DNA of 64,000 nt from Microplitis mediator (lineage: Eukaryota > Arthropoda > Insecta > Hymenoptera > Braconidae), in assembly GCF_029852145.1 (NCBI RefSeq), contig NC_079976.1:16575117-16639116 (forward strand). Direction: 5' to 3'. A model generated the notes under the pieces. The model was not told where the DNA came from. It worked only from the letters and a program-made list of their open reading frames with translations, and made no database searches. Both the position numbers and the translations under genes were made by a program. Shown here piece after piece: positions 48,061 to 61,037 of the stretch; the stretch's first letter is position 1, and every line of letters starts with the position of its first letter.

Positions 48061-51000
48061 CGTATCATTCGTGTCCACATAAATTCCAAGTTCTTCGACC
48101 ATTAAAGTTACTTTGGGATGGATGTTTGTGGCTTTTCGTTTACCACCGCGTTTCGTTCCTTTTGGAGGGCAAATTTTTAAGAACAACCTGAAAAAAAAAA
48201 AATTGAAAAACTTCATTTTTAAAATAAATTTGAGGAATAAGTACTTTATGATTTAATGTTATTTATAGTTTATGGGGAAAATCGAATGTGTCAGTCATAA
48301 TTTAGTACTTTTATCATTAAAGCTCCGAATTATTTAGCTTGCAATTGCACACCTCCATCAATTTAGAATATTGACAATAGTTAATGTAAATTTTTACGTT
48401 TGAAATTAGAATAAAATTTTGATTTCGCGATTAAAAATATTTTTCTAAACCAAAAATACAAATATAAATTTTAAAGATATTTGTCTTTTTTTTTCAAAAT
48501 AATTAAAATGTATACAATTTTTTAGTACTCACCGTTGGATTGCTTCCAACGTCCCTTCAATATCCTTCGGATACACAAAACCAAAAACGTAGTAACTTAG
48601 AAAAGTTGTTAATATTCCATCGAGGAATGAATCAACGTGAATAATAATTTTTTTCTCAATTACTACCTTATAAGTATTTCCCAAAGTGAACAAATGTGGT
48701 CCTACAGGAATAAAAAAATATAGTTAAAATAGTTATAAAAGCGTACAAATTATAGAGTTATGCGTCAACGAATCATAATTTACGTCATTTTAGCAGTTCA
48801 AGTAGCAAAAAATGAGACTATTTATACAAAATTAAAAACTTTTCAACTAAATAAAATTATCATATTTTGCAAGAGTAATAAATGAATAATTTTTCAAAAA
48901 TGAATACTTTCACAGTTGATGTTTCCGAAATATTTTGAATATCTATTTTATTCAAATTTAATTTTGTCATTTTCAAGTGAAAAAAATTTACTAAAGGAAT
49001 TGAAAAATAAAATTTATTCATTTAAATAATAAATATTGAATATCAATGTTTTAAAGTCATAAAAATAAATATAATTTATAGTTAACCGATATAAAAAAAT
49101 TTTATTTACCTTTTATAATCAACACTGGGTTAGCCACAGGCACATAATCAACCAATTTATCGTCATCTACATCCTCCTATGGATAAAATTTAAAAAATTA
49201 GAAAATATTCGAATTATGCTTATTTTGTATTCAAAGTTATAACTATTATATTATCGACTTACATCAATGAAGATATAAAGATATTCTTCTTTTTCTTTCA
49301 TGAATCTAATAATGAATCCAATTATAATATTTAGATAAGGTTCATCATTTTTGACTACATCGCAATGAGCCTTGGCGCTCTTTAAAATTCCACGAGCATA
49401 TCGTTCATCTCCAACGGGGTTGGTACTTTTCTTTTTATTTTTTTTATCTTTAATTTCTCGATAAATTTCAGTATTTTTTGACCAACAGTTTATCGGTTTC
49501 GCCAATGTATCAATAGATTTCTTCCAAATTTGATAAGTATCTTTACCTAATAGTAAATCTGCATGCTTAATTACAACTTTATGATGATTAAAATGTGGCC
49601 ATTGATCAAAAAATGTTGTTAAATCTTTAGTTTTGTGAATTTGTCTTCTTTGTAAAAAATAAGTTTCACTTATAAGTTTTAAATCATCATTACTTATATC
49701 ATTCGAAGATTCGTAATGCTCGATAAGTTGTAAACTCTTTTTTTCTTGAGTATCTAGAGTTTCAGATGACGGTAAACTGGGCAAGTATGATACACATCCA
49801 TACTCATCTTGAGCCTTAGGTTTTTCTGTAGATTCATCATCGGAGTCATCTAAACTGAAAGATACTTTAGACGTGCTCGTAGATTGTCCCTTTTCATAAT
49901 TGACACCATAATATATTGTTTGCCTGAGAGCTTCCATGGCACCATCAACATTTTTATCTCCAATTTTAGAAGAAAATGATTTTGGATATGTATTTATGAT
50001 CTGTTTACTGATGTTTTCGGCAGTTTTACGAGACGTATTTTTCAAATTATAAATCATGTATGCACTTACGATGTGGACCCGCGATTTTCGTTCTTTAGGT
50101 TCTAAAGTTTTGCCACTTTTTAAAGCAGATTGTACGTTAATCGAAAATTTTTTAAAAATTTCAGTCAAGTTATCACTTTGACACAACAACGATGACGATG
50201 AATTCGATGAAGTAGTGGCTTTTTCTGCTGAATGTAGTTGTAAGCTTTGTGAACGTGATTCATTGCCTGTAAAAATAAAATTATTTAATTATATCCACAT
50301 ATTTCTGGATTTGGATGAATTTAATGAATACAGTTTATTTTTAAAACTAATCATTACTAAAATTAGAATTGATGATCTCTTTGTGTTATCAATAAATAAA
50401 TGACTAGATCTGAGTACTCGTAAGTAATTGATCTGAAAACACAACTGAGTTAAGCAAAAACTTAATTATTTTGGCTGTAACTTTCATAAAAAAAAAAAAA
50501 TAACTAACCTAAGGAGAATAAAATTTTTTAGTTTTATGATTTTTTCAAAATTTTTTTATCGTTATTAATATTATAGAAACAACAAGTATAAATTTTTATT
50601 TTAAGTGTAATTTGAATTTATTATATATAAAACATGTTAATTATTGAATATATAAATGAATGCGGAATCGTATTAGTAAACTATAAGCCCGAGACAATCA
50701 ATTTCTATTTAAAAACTCAAATTAACAACATACTTTAATTAGAATCCTAAACATTGTTATGAAAATCTTTTGTAATACATTGTTTAGTTCTTACCAGTTG
50801 GTGGACCAGAAATAATCATTTGTAAAGCGTTGTTGTTCCATGGGATTCCATCTGGCACTAATGTGAGTATGAGTTGCCCTTCAGTCGTGTTTGCTAAGTC
50901 CATCAATATCTCGTCTTCATCAATATCAGTAAAATCTTCGATATAAATCTATATAAATAAAAAAATGCTAATATTAGTAAAGAACAAAAAAATTGCAATT

Positions 51001-51391
51001 TTTACGGGAATGTTTTACAATAAGTTGTGATTAAAAAACATCTTTAATTACGTAAAAACATAACTACTTATAAGTAGTATAAAAGTAGTATAAATATATA
51101 TATTATACATGTATATTAGTTTTAAATTATTTATTATAAGTAAAAGATATACAATAAAATCAAGGATGAACATAGCGAGATTTAGTAACAGTGAATTTGA
51201 TAGAAGAAAATTGAATGACTTTGCTAAGAAAAAAAATCTGAAGTAAATGGAATCTACATTACCTTATATTTTTCGTTTGTAAGTTGTAATTTATTTTTTG
51301 CAGCCGATATAAGCTCATCCATTGAAGCAGCTTTGATTATTTTTCGTTCTTGCGGCTTATCATGACGACAGACTTTGAATAGTGCCGCCAT
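48043..51391 (-). CDS. CACTA accessory protein with CIDE-N-like start, 6 exons
   Basis: Exons (minus strand) 51263-51391, 50795-50948, 49263-50266, 49110-49176, 48533-48701 and 48043-48187 have GT-AG borders and agreeing phases, giving 555 residues without a stop. Exons 1-2 (MAALFKVCRHDKPQERKI, AASMDELISAAKNKL, IYIEDFTDIDEDEI, LTLVPDGIPW) follow the layout of a CIDE-N/ubiquitin-like fold. Exon 3 has a helical region (VHIVSAYMIYNLKN, AENISKQIINTYP) and an acidic Ser-rich linker. Exon 5 has SFLDGILTTFLSYYVFG. It lies next to the transposase, as a TnpA-type helper would, but its function is unknown. Confidence 0.65.
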
Positions 51392-51701
51392 AACTTGGTC
51401 TCTATTGTATTGTACAATAAAATTATTTAGTTTTGAATGTTTAAATCATATTTACACTATCTAATATTTTTAAATTTTATCAAATCAATTTTTTTCTAAA
51501 TTTTCTTTTATATTTTAATATTAATAACTAAGTTTCATATTTTAGCTGATAAACAATTTGAATGAAAACTACTCCAATATTTATTATCAATTCTAAAATG
51601 TCCAAAAGAATTATGAATTATATTGTAGAAATGCAGAGAAAAATAATTGAAAGAACAATGTTTTTTATCTGATAAATATTAATTCAAGATAATTTATATT
51701 C

Positions 51702-54392
51702 TTATAAGCCATGCTCGACTAATCCAAATTTAGGTTTTACGCAAGTGAAGAAATTTAAACGATAAATATGTAATTTTTCAAAACTGGCTAGTTGGTTGAA
51801 TGTCAAGCATTTGTAGCCCAAAATTTTTCCCAATTTATACGCGCCTAAATACGGTACAAATTCGGTTGCTAAAACCTCTAATAAAAAGTTAATTTCAATA
51901 TCATTATATAGTATTAAACAAATTTTTCCAACAACTACTTTATATTGATACCCTTCTTTTGACACGAATAACCCATCCCCACAACGATAAGAAATACCAT
52001 TTTTTAATATCTCATTACACTGCATAGTCTCTTGATGCAAATGCATGGTTGACAGAACTTGTTGGATATTTTCATTATATAAGCTTGAGTTAAATTTTTC
52101 GGTTTTTTTTATTTCAGTTTCAGAGCTCATTTCTCCATCCGCACGGACGAAACATTGATATGATTCGTGTTTAACACTAATAGATTTCGTGATGTTGATA
52201 AAGTTCAGCGAAGACCTTGTCGAGCTTTTCATGAAACAATGCTTGCTCTCACAGCGTAATGTCCATGTTTTCATTAAAGGTCCAAAATGAATAATAAGTT
52301 CTGGATAGTGCATCAAATAGTGATGTTTTGGGCGAAGTGGCAGTGTAAATAATGTTTTACGTAAATAAATATAATCATGAATAATTATTTGTAAATAGAA
52401 AATACAATTTTCATGTATCGCAGGAGCACAAATAATTTCAACTATTTCTGAGAGTAGTAAAATGCATTTCCAAGTCTCATCATCAATATCATAAATTTTA
52501 TCATGAATCAATAGCGGCAGTAGTCGAAGAAATTACCATAATTGACAAGCAGCTCCTGAAATTCTTTTAGAGCTTGGTGAAACAGCACATAATTTATTAC
52601 GTTGATCCTCTGTAGAGTATTTAAAAGATTCTATTCTTTTATTCAATAATTTATACGAAAACCAATTTTTTTTCACCAGATCATCAAGAAATAATTTGAG
52701 ATCATATGCAATAACACCTTCAAAAACGTCGTGACCTAAACAAGGAGGCAAGCCAGGAAGACAAACATGATAAAATTCTAATTTATTAAAAGCAGAATTA
52801 CGTTTGATTCCTTCAATTAATAGTGGTTTTTTATGCGATTTTTTAATTATTTTTGAATTAAATTTCATACGGCACTGAAGACGTGTGATAGTTTTGTTGA
52901 ACGTTTTAATCGTTCTTCTCGGATAAGTTTTAAAAATTTTATTACCAGAATCGAATGATTTTTTCTGGATCAAACAATACCGACAAAAATATGGAGTTCT
53001 GCTAAAATTCTCTACAAAACCTCCTAATGCATGGCTGCCTAAATTATCTCCGGTTATAAATACCAATGATCCTTTGATGAATTGACCTGGAGAATATTCA
53101 ACGCCGATGGTTTCAATTTCCTTTAAATCTGCAACAATTTTTCCGAAAACTAGAGCATGATCGGAAAATTTTTCTTTACACAATGCTACCAGATAAATCG
53201 AATTTACGTGGGATCTAATATTATCTGGAAAATTTCCAATAGTCAAATAAACTGCAAGAATTTTATATTTTGATTTAGCCGAGCCTAATGGATTGACTGT
53301 TTCGAAGGCATCTTGATATAAAATTAGCTTTAGACTACCTGGATTCTGTTTGAAAAACATATTCTCTTTAAATACAGTGCCATCAGTAAAATCTCTTAAA
53401 ATTCTAGTATTGTTTTCCGAGAGATTAAATTGTAATTTACTTGTCAGAGATTTATTATAAAATAAATTTTTTAAGGTTTCTTTCAATGGAATGTAATGCC
53501 AAAAACGTTTCTTGCCGTTTACAGAAGGTAATGGAATTTGTACGGGATCTACATACGGAAAATGTTTTTCAAAAAATTTTCGGCGCTTGAAACTAGTCCC
53601 CAATGAATCATGAATATTATTGAATAGACTACTTTTTAAACAAGAATCAATCACATCATTTATAGTCTCAATTGGTAAATTTTTTCTTAAATTATTTTTG
53701 ATTATCTCTTGATTTTTGTCGCTCATTTCACATATTTGAGAAGCAATAAACTGAACTGTTGAGGCCGGTAATAAAAATTTAAATTCAAGTTTTAAAAAGA
53801 AATGAGCTAAATTTGTCAAGAAAACATTTTCTGTATTATTTTGTTCATAATTTGAAAAATTTTCGTTCGAAAAATATTCTTCAGCAACCAAATTATTATT
53901 AATATTATTATCATAAGAATCGGTTACACAGATACTATCGTCTTCACAATCATTAGAAGAAGGTAATTGAGATGCGAGTTTTCCTTTTTTATGATATTTT
54001 GTAAGATGTGATGAGAATGAATTGATTTTATTATAAGTCTTCTCACAGTTTGAATAACAACATCTTATTGTGGTGCCATCATTAATGTGCATTTTTAAAT
54101 GTTTTATCATTTGTTGTAGATTATCGTACTTTTGGGTACAGAATTCCACTGTACAACAAATTTCCTCGGATAAGAGTATATTATCAATAATATCGGAATG
54201 CACGTCTTTGAATATTTTGTTATTATGGAAGCGATGTACATGGCTTTGCGAAGATGTTAAAACGTTATAAACTTTATCACAATGATCGAATCCGCAAGGA
54301 AATTTATTATTTAGGCTCGAATGTTCTTTAAGATGTCGAAGATAACAATTAAAATGTGGATGACAGAAACTACAAAATTGACAATAAAACAT
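51702..54392 (-). pseudogene. CACTA transposase with C2H2 fingers, one stop
   Basis: A single frame of 897 codons with one in-frame TAA near 52530. The N-terminus has four C2H2-like fingers (CQFC...H..H and similar) for DNA binding. The core has candidate catalytic acidic sites in LILYQDAFETVNPLG (about 53300), FITGDNLGSHALGG (about 53050) and GHDVFEGV (about 52730), the pattern of the animal EnSpm/TNP2-like family. The C-terminal part includes LRPKHHYLMHYPELI and LRCESKHCFMK. Apart from the stop it looks complete, so loss of function is recent. The start is the first Met before the fingers. Confidence 0.65.
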
Positions 54393-54859
54393 TTTTCTCT
54401 GTACCTTGTATCAAAACCAATCTTTGATTAAATTACAATAGAATTGACTTCTAGAATTGCAATAAATATTGACTACTAAAGATATGTGATTACATAGTTC
54501 TTTACTTTTTTACTAAGCTTGATAAAAAGACAGTAAATTTCAAATATAACACTAAAAAATTGTTTTTACTCAAATGAATGAATTAAACAAACAAACAAAA
54601 CTAATACAATACAAATATTAACCGATACTTTTATAATCTGTAAAATATAACAATTAAAAAAATATTAGAACGAAAATATTATTTTCGCTCAAACGATTTA
54701 TATAGTGAATTATTTTTCATTTTCCAGAGATACAATGAGCTTGAATATATATAGATCAAAAAAATTTGTTTAACATAGAATGATTTAAAATTTAATATCG
54801 TCACTTAGATTTAATGGAATAGCTACAACTTTTATTAAACTGGAATGAATAATTTTTTT

Positions 54860-55445
54860 TTCAACTTATTTGTATAAAAAATTCTCTACTTATGAAATAA
54901 AATATTGATAAAAAAGTAAAATAGAAGATATGCAACAGATTTTAAATCAAAGAAATATAATTTTTCTTTTCAACGTTTCGATATAAATAAATTCTCTAGT
55001 TATAAAATAAAATATCGATGAAAAAGTAAAACAAAAGATATGCAAAAAATTTTGAAACTAGGAAAAATATTTTTTTTTTGACTTCTCAAGGTAAGAAATT
55101 CTCTAGTTATAAAATAAAATATTCATAAAAAATTGAATAAAAGATATGCAAAAAATTTTCAAACTGGGAAAAATCATTTTTCTTTTCATCTTTTTGGTAT
55201 ACATAAATTCTTTAGTTAAAAAAAAAATTTTGATAATAAAGTAAAACAGACGATATATCAAAAATTTTCAAACGCGGGGAAATTAACTTTTCTATTTAGC
55301 TTCTTGATATAAATAAATTCTCTAGTTATAAACTAAAATACTGATAAAAAATTAAACTAGAAGATATGCAAAAAATTATTTTTCTGTTTAACCTTTTAAT
55401 ATAAATAAATTATCTAGTTATAGAAGAAATTATTGATAACAAAGT
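54860..55445. repeat. ~110-bp tandem repeat upstream of the transposase
   Basis: Five or more diverged units share AAATTCTCTAGTTATAAAATAAAATAT and GATATGCAAAAAATTTT. It lies 5' of the transposase gene and inside the CACTA element, and could hold regulatory or binding sites. Confidence 0.65.
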
Positions 55446-56905
55446 GAAATCGAAGAATGCAAACAAACGATAATTATCCTCATTACTATTTTATGTAATT
55501 TAATTGTCTTAAACAACATCACCTGAGATCATGATTGAAAATAATGACCTCGAAAAAAAAATAACCGATCTATTATTTTATCAAAAAATTAGAACTATAA
55601 ATTGTGAATAACTTACTTGACTTCAGCTATCAATAAAATAATTCGTTGTATCTAGTTTGTCTTTTTCACTGTAATATTTTGTACACGTAAATTTCACAAT
55701 TGATACATAGCACTACAACATTGATAATAAGACGTCACACGTATGAACTGCACTTGCTTTCTGCCGAATTCAAATGAAACTCAATAGCTTCGATTTCGTT
55801 TGACAGAGAGGATGCCGTGCGTGAGCATTTGTTTTTAAGGTTAACTCTTTGTCCCGAAGTGGCGCGCTTTGTTGAACTTTGAGTATACTACACAATAACG
55901 TGGCCAGCACGTGGTACGTTGTAAGTGCTTAGCCTTAAAGACAGTAACCTGATACTATTGTTGTTGTGAGATATAATACCTTCTCACTAGCACAAGGAAA
56001 CTTTTTCAGTTCTTAAGCAAATATACACGTATATTCATTATTAATGATGAAAATTGTATTAAATATAATAATTTCTCAACAGTCTTAGCTTATTGTAACA
56101 GAAGAATTTTTTCAACTTTTATTATTGTAAATAATTGATAGTAATTATTTTTTTCCGGTTTGTTTTCTGTAACCGAAATTTTGGTTTCATTTTTATTTTT
56201 TTTTGTTTGCTTTTTATGCTTCTAGAGCTAAAATTTTTATTTTCACTATTGACATTCATAAAATAGAATTCTATTTAAACATTTCTTAATATTATACCTG
56301 AACAAATGATGAGATTAATTTATTCTTTTCAAGTTCATGGCATACTTCTTCAAAAAACAATTAAAGTATTTGCTTACATTTTGTAACCGTAAGACGGTTA
56401 GGAATAAAAAAAAATTGAAAAATTCATATCTTTATATTGATGAAGTCTATTTCTAAATGAACTATTCGAATTTTCGACAAAATTATGAAACTCGTTGCTT
56501 TTATTTATTAAAAAATTTTTTATTTCCTTACATCGTCGTATAAAAATTTTTATATTAATCAACTATTTTTTTACAACTTCATTTAGAAAATAATGCTTAT
56601 TCAGCAATGTGTTCTCTTGAAAATTCGTCTGATAAAAAAAAAGGTTCATTATTTTTTAACAAGCTTAAAAATTATAAATAACTTTAATGTAAATTATAAG
56701 AGTATTTCGTATTTTTTTACAAGCCAGACAATGCCATAGTTTAAGAGAGAAACAAATACAGTCGAGTCGCATTATGAGAGCGCTCGATGTGAGTCCGTAG
56801 ATAGGAGTTTTCCATACTCACTCTGCACTTCTCCACACCTCTAATCACCCTCTGCACTGGACTCATAACGAGAATCGACTGTAGTCTTATAACGAGGTTC
56901 GGCTG
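55446..56905. other. CACTA interior, no gene seen
   Basis: AT-rich sequence, slightly richer in GC at 55730-55960, which could be the promoter side of the transposase. No ORF is supported. Confidence 0.4.
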
Positions 56906-57126
56906 CACTGATAAAAAATTTATCTTGAACCAAGAACACCATTCTGAAGAAAATGAAATTCTTGAGTCAAAAAGAAAAATTCTTAAACCAAGAAAATTTT
57001 CTTGAACCAAGAATTAAATCTTGACTCAAAAATTTTTCCTCTTGGCTCAAGAAATTCTTTTTCTTCAAAATGGTGTTCTTGGCTCAAGATTCTTCCTCTT
57101 AAGCCAAGTTAAATTTTTTATCAGTG
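56906..57126. mobile_element. CACTA-type MITE (221 bp) inside the CACTA element
   Basis: The ends CACTGATAAAAAATTTA and complement resemble those of the host element (CACTGTTAAAAATTT). TG flanks both sides (56904-56905, 57127-57128). The arms are long inverted repeats rich in TTCTTGGCTCAAG-like units. The 2-bp duplication supports the same superfamily. Confidence 0.75.
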
Positions 57127-58190
57127 TGTAGATATATATATATACACATTATTCCACTACACAAGGCGCATAGATCTGAATAATGCTTAACGGTGCGGGC
57201 GCTACAAAGCATCGCACAAAGATGAGACTAAGAATATAAAATAAACATGATTTTTTTTACATTACGACAAAAATTTTATAAAAAAGTTTAACTTTGAAAA
57301 TATCAATTTTAATACTGAAATAAAAATTTTTTAAACTCGTACAAAGATTCTGTAATTATAGAGATACGCATTTTTTTATTTTTGGTGGTTTTTTGGCTAC
57401 TTAAATTACGCCAAGGTAACAACTTTTCGGATTAAATTATATTATTACATAAAAAAATAGATCTTGTAAGAATTATAAAGTATAATTTTTAAAGATTATA
57501 TAAAAAATATGTGAGACCATATTTCTTTAAATTTTACTTTCTATTAAGCATCACGTCATAGTATGAAGCTGTCATAGTACAGTTGATGTTTTCTTTTCTC
57601 TCGTGTAAACATAAACAAATGCTATAAAGATATCTGAGTCACGCGAGCGTAAATATCAGCGACAATTTAACACACTTAAAGTGGACTTACCGAAACTAAT
57701 TTGGATGATATCTATATAGATCACCGGAAAATTATCAATCCCATTATATTTGTCTATTACGTCGAAAAGAATCAATTTCGAAAAAAACTGATAATTTTTT
57801 TATTTGGGTACCGGTTTCTTTGATAATTTGTAAAGAGAAAATAAGAAAACAAAAATTCGTTATTTCATATTCAGAAACAACATATATATTAAAACATTTT
57901 AATAAAAAAAAAAATTTTTGTTATAATCTATACTTCATACTTGCAATTCAAGTATAAATGTTTGCTACTAATTTTACTTAGAACTGCATTCAAATTAAAT
58001 TTTAAATCTGCATAAGTCACAATTTTATAAAAATGCAAAATAAATATACCAAGTTTTATACTTGAAACTACACAGCAGAATTAGAAAATTACATAAAAGT
58101 ATATGATTGTAAGAGACACTTGTGAAAATATAAACAAACGTCTAAAGTAATTAAAGTTTTACAATTTTTCAATCAATTTTTGCAATTTGG
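57127..58190. other. CACTA interior, AT-rich, no gene seen
   Basis: No supported coding frame or clear repeat; leads into the right subterminal array. Confidence 0.4.
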
Positions 58191-59330
58191 ATTACGTATT
58201 TCAGTTAGTCATTTTTTTGATAACTGTAGTAAGATTAGACTACAAATAGGTATGGAAATTTTACAAAATTTTAGACTTGAAATTACAAACAAAAATTATA
58301 AAAATACATATCGCTCATGACTTGAAAGAAATTTTGTAAAAATGCAAACAGAATTTTCAAAAAAAAAGTAATGATTTGTAAATTTCCTGTAATTGTAACT
58401 GCAAGTTTCGGTTAGTAATTTTACTATTAATCTTGGTAAAATCAAAATCCGAATATGTGTAGAAATTTTGCAAAGTTTTAGACTTGAGATTACAAATAAG
58501 AATTGTAAAAATACATAGCGCTCATGACTTGAAAGAAATTTTGTAAAAATGCAAACAGAATTTTCAAACAAAAAGTAATGATTTGTAAATTTCCTGTAAT
58601 TGTAACTGCAAGTTTCGATTAGTAATTTTACTATTAATCTTGGTAAAATCAAAATCCGAATATGTGTAGAAATTTTACAAAGTTTTAGACTTGAGATTAC
58701 AAATAAGAATTGTAAAAATACATAGCGCTCATGACTTGAATGAATTTTTGTAAAAATGCAAACAGAATTTGAAAAAATAAATAATGATTTGTAAATTTCC
58801 AATCACTTTTTGTGATTGTAATTGCAAATTTCGGTTAGTAATTTTACTATTAATCTTGGTAAAATCAAAATCCGAATATGTGTAGGAATTTTACAAAGTT
58901 TTAGACTTGAGATTACAAATAAGAATTGTAAAAATACATAGCGCTCATGACTTGAATGAATTTTTGTAAAAATGCAAACAGAATTTGAAAAAATAAATAA
59001 TGATTTGTAAATTTCCAATCACTTTTTGTGATTGTAATTGCAAATTTTGGTTAGTAATTTTACAGATAATTGTGGTAAAATTAAATTCCGAATATGTATG
59101 GAAATTTTACAAAACTTTAGATTTAATTCTACAACTTTGAATGGTAAAATTACAACAAGTTTCTGACAAATACAAAAAATTTGTAAAATTGCAACCTGCT
59201 TAGTACTCTTGTTATTACAAATTGCAATATTACTACGAATGGGTTTGAAAATTCCAATACAATACGAGAGTTTGTAATTTTACAAAGCAACTGCTTAGTA
59301 AAAAAGTAGTAAATTTACAAAAATTTTTAA
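58190..59330. repeat. ~210-bp tandem repeat in the CACTA right end
   Basis: Four units (phase markers CGCTCATGACTTGAA at about 58312, 58519, 58726 and 58942; periods 207, 207 and 216 bp) plus a degenerate fifth. Each carries AGACTTGAGATTACAAAT and TTAGTAATTTTACTATTAAT. Open frames across them are by-products. The units probably act as subterminal binding repeats. Confidence 0.8.
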
Positions 59331-59335
59331 CAGTG

Positions 59336-61037
59336 TAGTTTCGAAAATCTTAGAACAGTAAATGGAGTCCCTTATGATACTTTTACAACTGCATGTCTAG
59401 CAGCCGGACTTATTGAAGATGATCAAGAATGGAGAAGAACGTTATCAGACGTAGTCATATGGATGATGCCACGACAATTGCGTTGTTTATTTGTTCGTAT
59501 ATTAATTCACTGTCAACCTCTTCGACCAAATGAATTATGGAATGAGTTTAAAGAATCTATGTCAGAAAATTATAGTAGAAATTCAGGGATAGAAGGAGAA
59601 CACAGAGCATACGTATACATTAATTCTATGCTCAATCGTGAAGGTTACAGTCTTGCAGCATTTCCCGACATGCCACAGATTAGTGAAATCGATATGGAAA
59701 TGATTAATCAAGAATTATTACAAAGTCTTCCACAAGGTAATTCACAATCATATTATGATAAACTTAACGTTCAACAAAAAGAAGTAGTCGATTATGTAAT
59801 GACATTAATTAATGATGAAACATTGGAAAGATCTTCAAATTGTATTTACATTGACGGTCCTGGAGGTTCTGGAAAAACTTTTATTTATAAAACGTTTGGT
59901 TTACCTGTACCAATGTTCTCAGATTCATCTTCAAATATGAAGCCAAATTCTAAACAAGGGCAATATTTAAAAGAAACAAATGTTTTTATTTGGGATGAAG
60001 CGCCAACGGCACCTAGGTATGCGTTAGAAATAATAGACCGAACTTTACAACATATTATGAATAACAATATTCCTTTTGGTGGAAAATTAATGATTTTAGG
60101 TGGTGATTTCCGACAATTACTCCCAGTTCAGCCTAATGCAACTAAAAGTGAAACAATTAATCTCTCTATAAAATTTAGTTCTTTATGGAAAAAATTTCGT
60201 ATATTTTCATTAACTCAAAATATGCGAGCATTACCGGAAAAGATTGAGTTCCTAAAGTTTTTGTTAAATATTGGTGACGGAACTTTTAACAACGTAAATG
60301 ATGAAATATATCTTCCTGATATGTGTTTTACATCAAATGACGATAATATGGTAGAAAATGTGTACGGTAGAATAATCAGAGGTAAACGTTATGATGAACT
60401 TTCTACAGTAGTTATTTTATCGGCCAGGAATATAGACGTTGATGTCATTAATAAAGAAGTAATTGAACTTTTAGATTTATCAACCGAAAAAGTATATCCA
60501 GCTATTGACAGTACTGAAAATTGTGATGATGGAAACATGGATGAGACCATTTTACCTGAATATTTGAATAATTTAAATCCTCCTAATTTTCCGCCGTATG
60601 AACTTCAATTACGTAAGTATTTAATAGTAATATAAATAAGGAATTTGAATTTAAGTGAAGGTCTTTGTAATGGTACAAGATTAATTATTTTAGAGTTAGG
60701 GAATAATATTATAAAGTGCAAAATTTTATCAGGTGACAAATCTGGCGATATTGTTTTTATCAATAGAGTAACGTTGTATTGCGATAATACATATCCATTT
60801 ACATTTAAAAGACGGCAATTCCCCATAAGAGTGGCATTCTGTATGACTATAAACAAAGCACAGGGTCAAACATTTGAAAAAATTGGAGTTTACCTCACGA
60901 AACATATTTTTAATCATGGTCAACTGTACGTTGCTATTTCACGAGTTAGGTGTTGTTCAACTTTACAGGTGTATTTTAGTCATGAAAAGCAGGATAAGAT
61001 CGTTAAGAACATTGTTTATATAGAAATTTTTTCATAA
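59336..61037 (+). pseudogene. Helitron helicase block (Pif1-like)
   Basis: It continues the Helitron frame (NLRTVNGVPYDTF, WMMPRQLRCLFVRILIHC) into a Pif1-like SF1 helicase. Walker A is DGPGGSGKTF (about 59850-59880), the B motif is FIWDEAPTAPRYA, then GGDFRQLLPV, LTQNMR and the C-terminal INKAQGQTFEKIGVYL with LYVAISRVR. About 30-35 residues between Walker A and LPVPMF are missing, in frame, which removes motif Ia. An in-frame TAA lies at 60633-60635. The helicase would unwind DNA during rolling-circle transposition. No reliable Helitron 3' hairpin/CTRR was found downstream. Confidence 0.8.

Larger units (their letters stand above)
47123..59335. mobile_element. CACTA (EnSpm-like) DNA transposon, 12.2 kb
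   Basis: The ends are CACTGTTAAAAATTT and AAATTTTTAACAGTG. The flanks are CA on the left and TA on the right, a likely 2-bp duplication with one change. Removing the element lets the Helitron frame continue. Both ends carry subterminal AT-rich repeats with TTGTAATTTTAC-like motifs, as in CACTA elements. It carries two minus-strand genes: an accessory gene (48043-51391) and a zinc-finger transposase (51702-54392). Confidence 0.75.

Noticed and set aside
58296..59018. Two similar minus-strand frames
   Set aside because: They are the same frame read through the 210-bp tandem repeat of the CACTA end.
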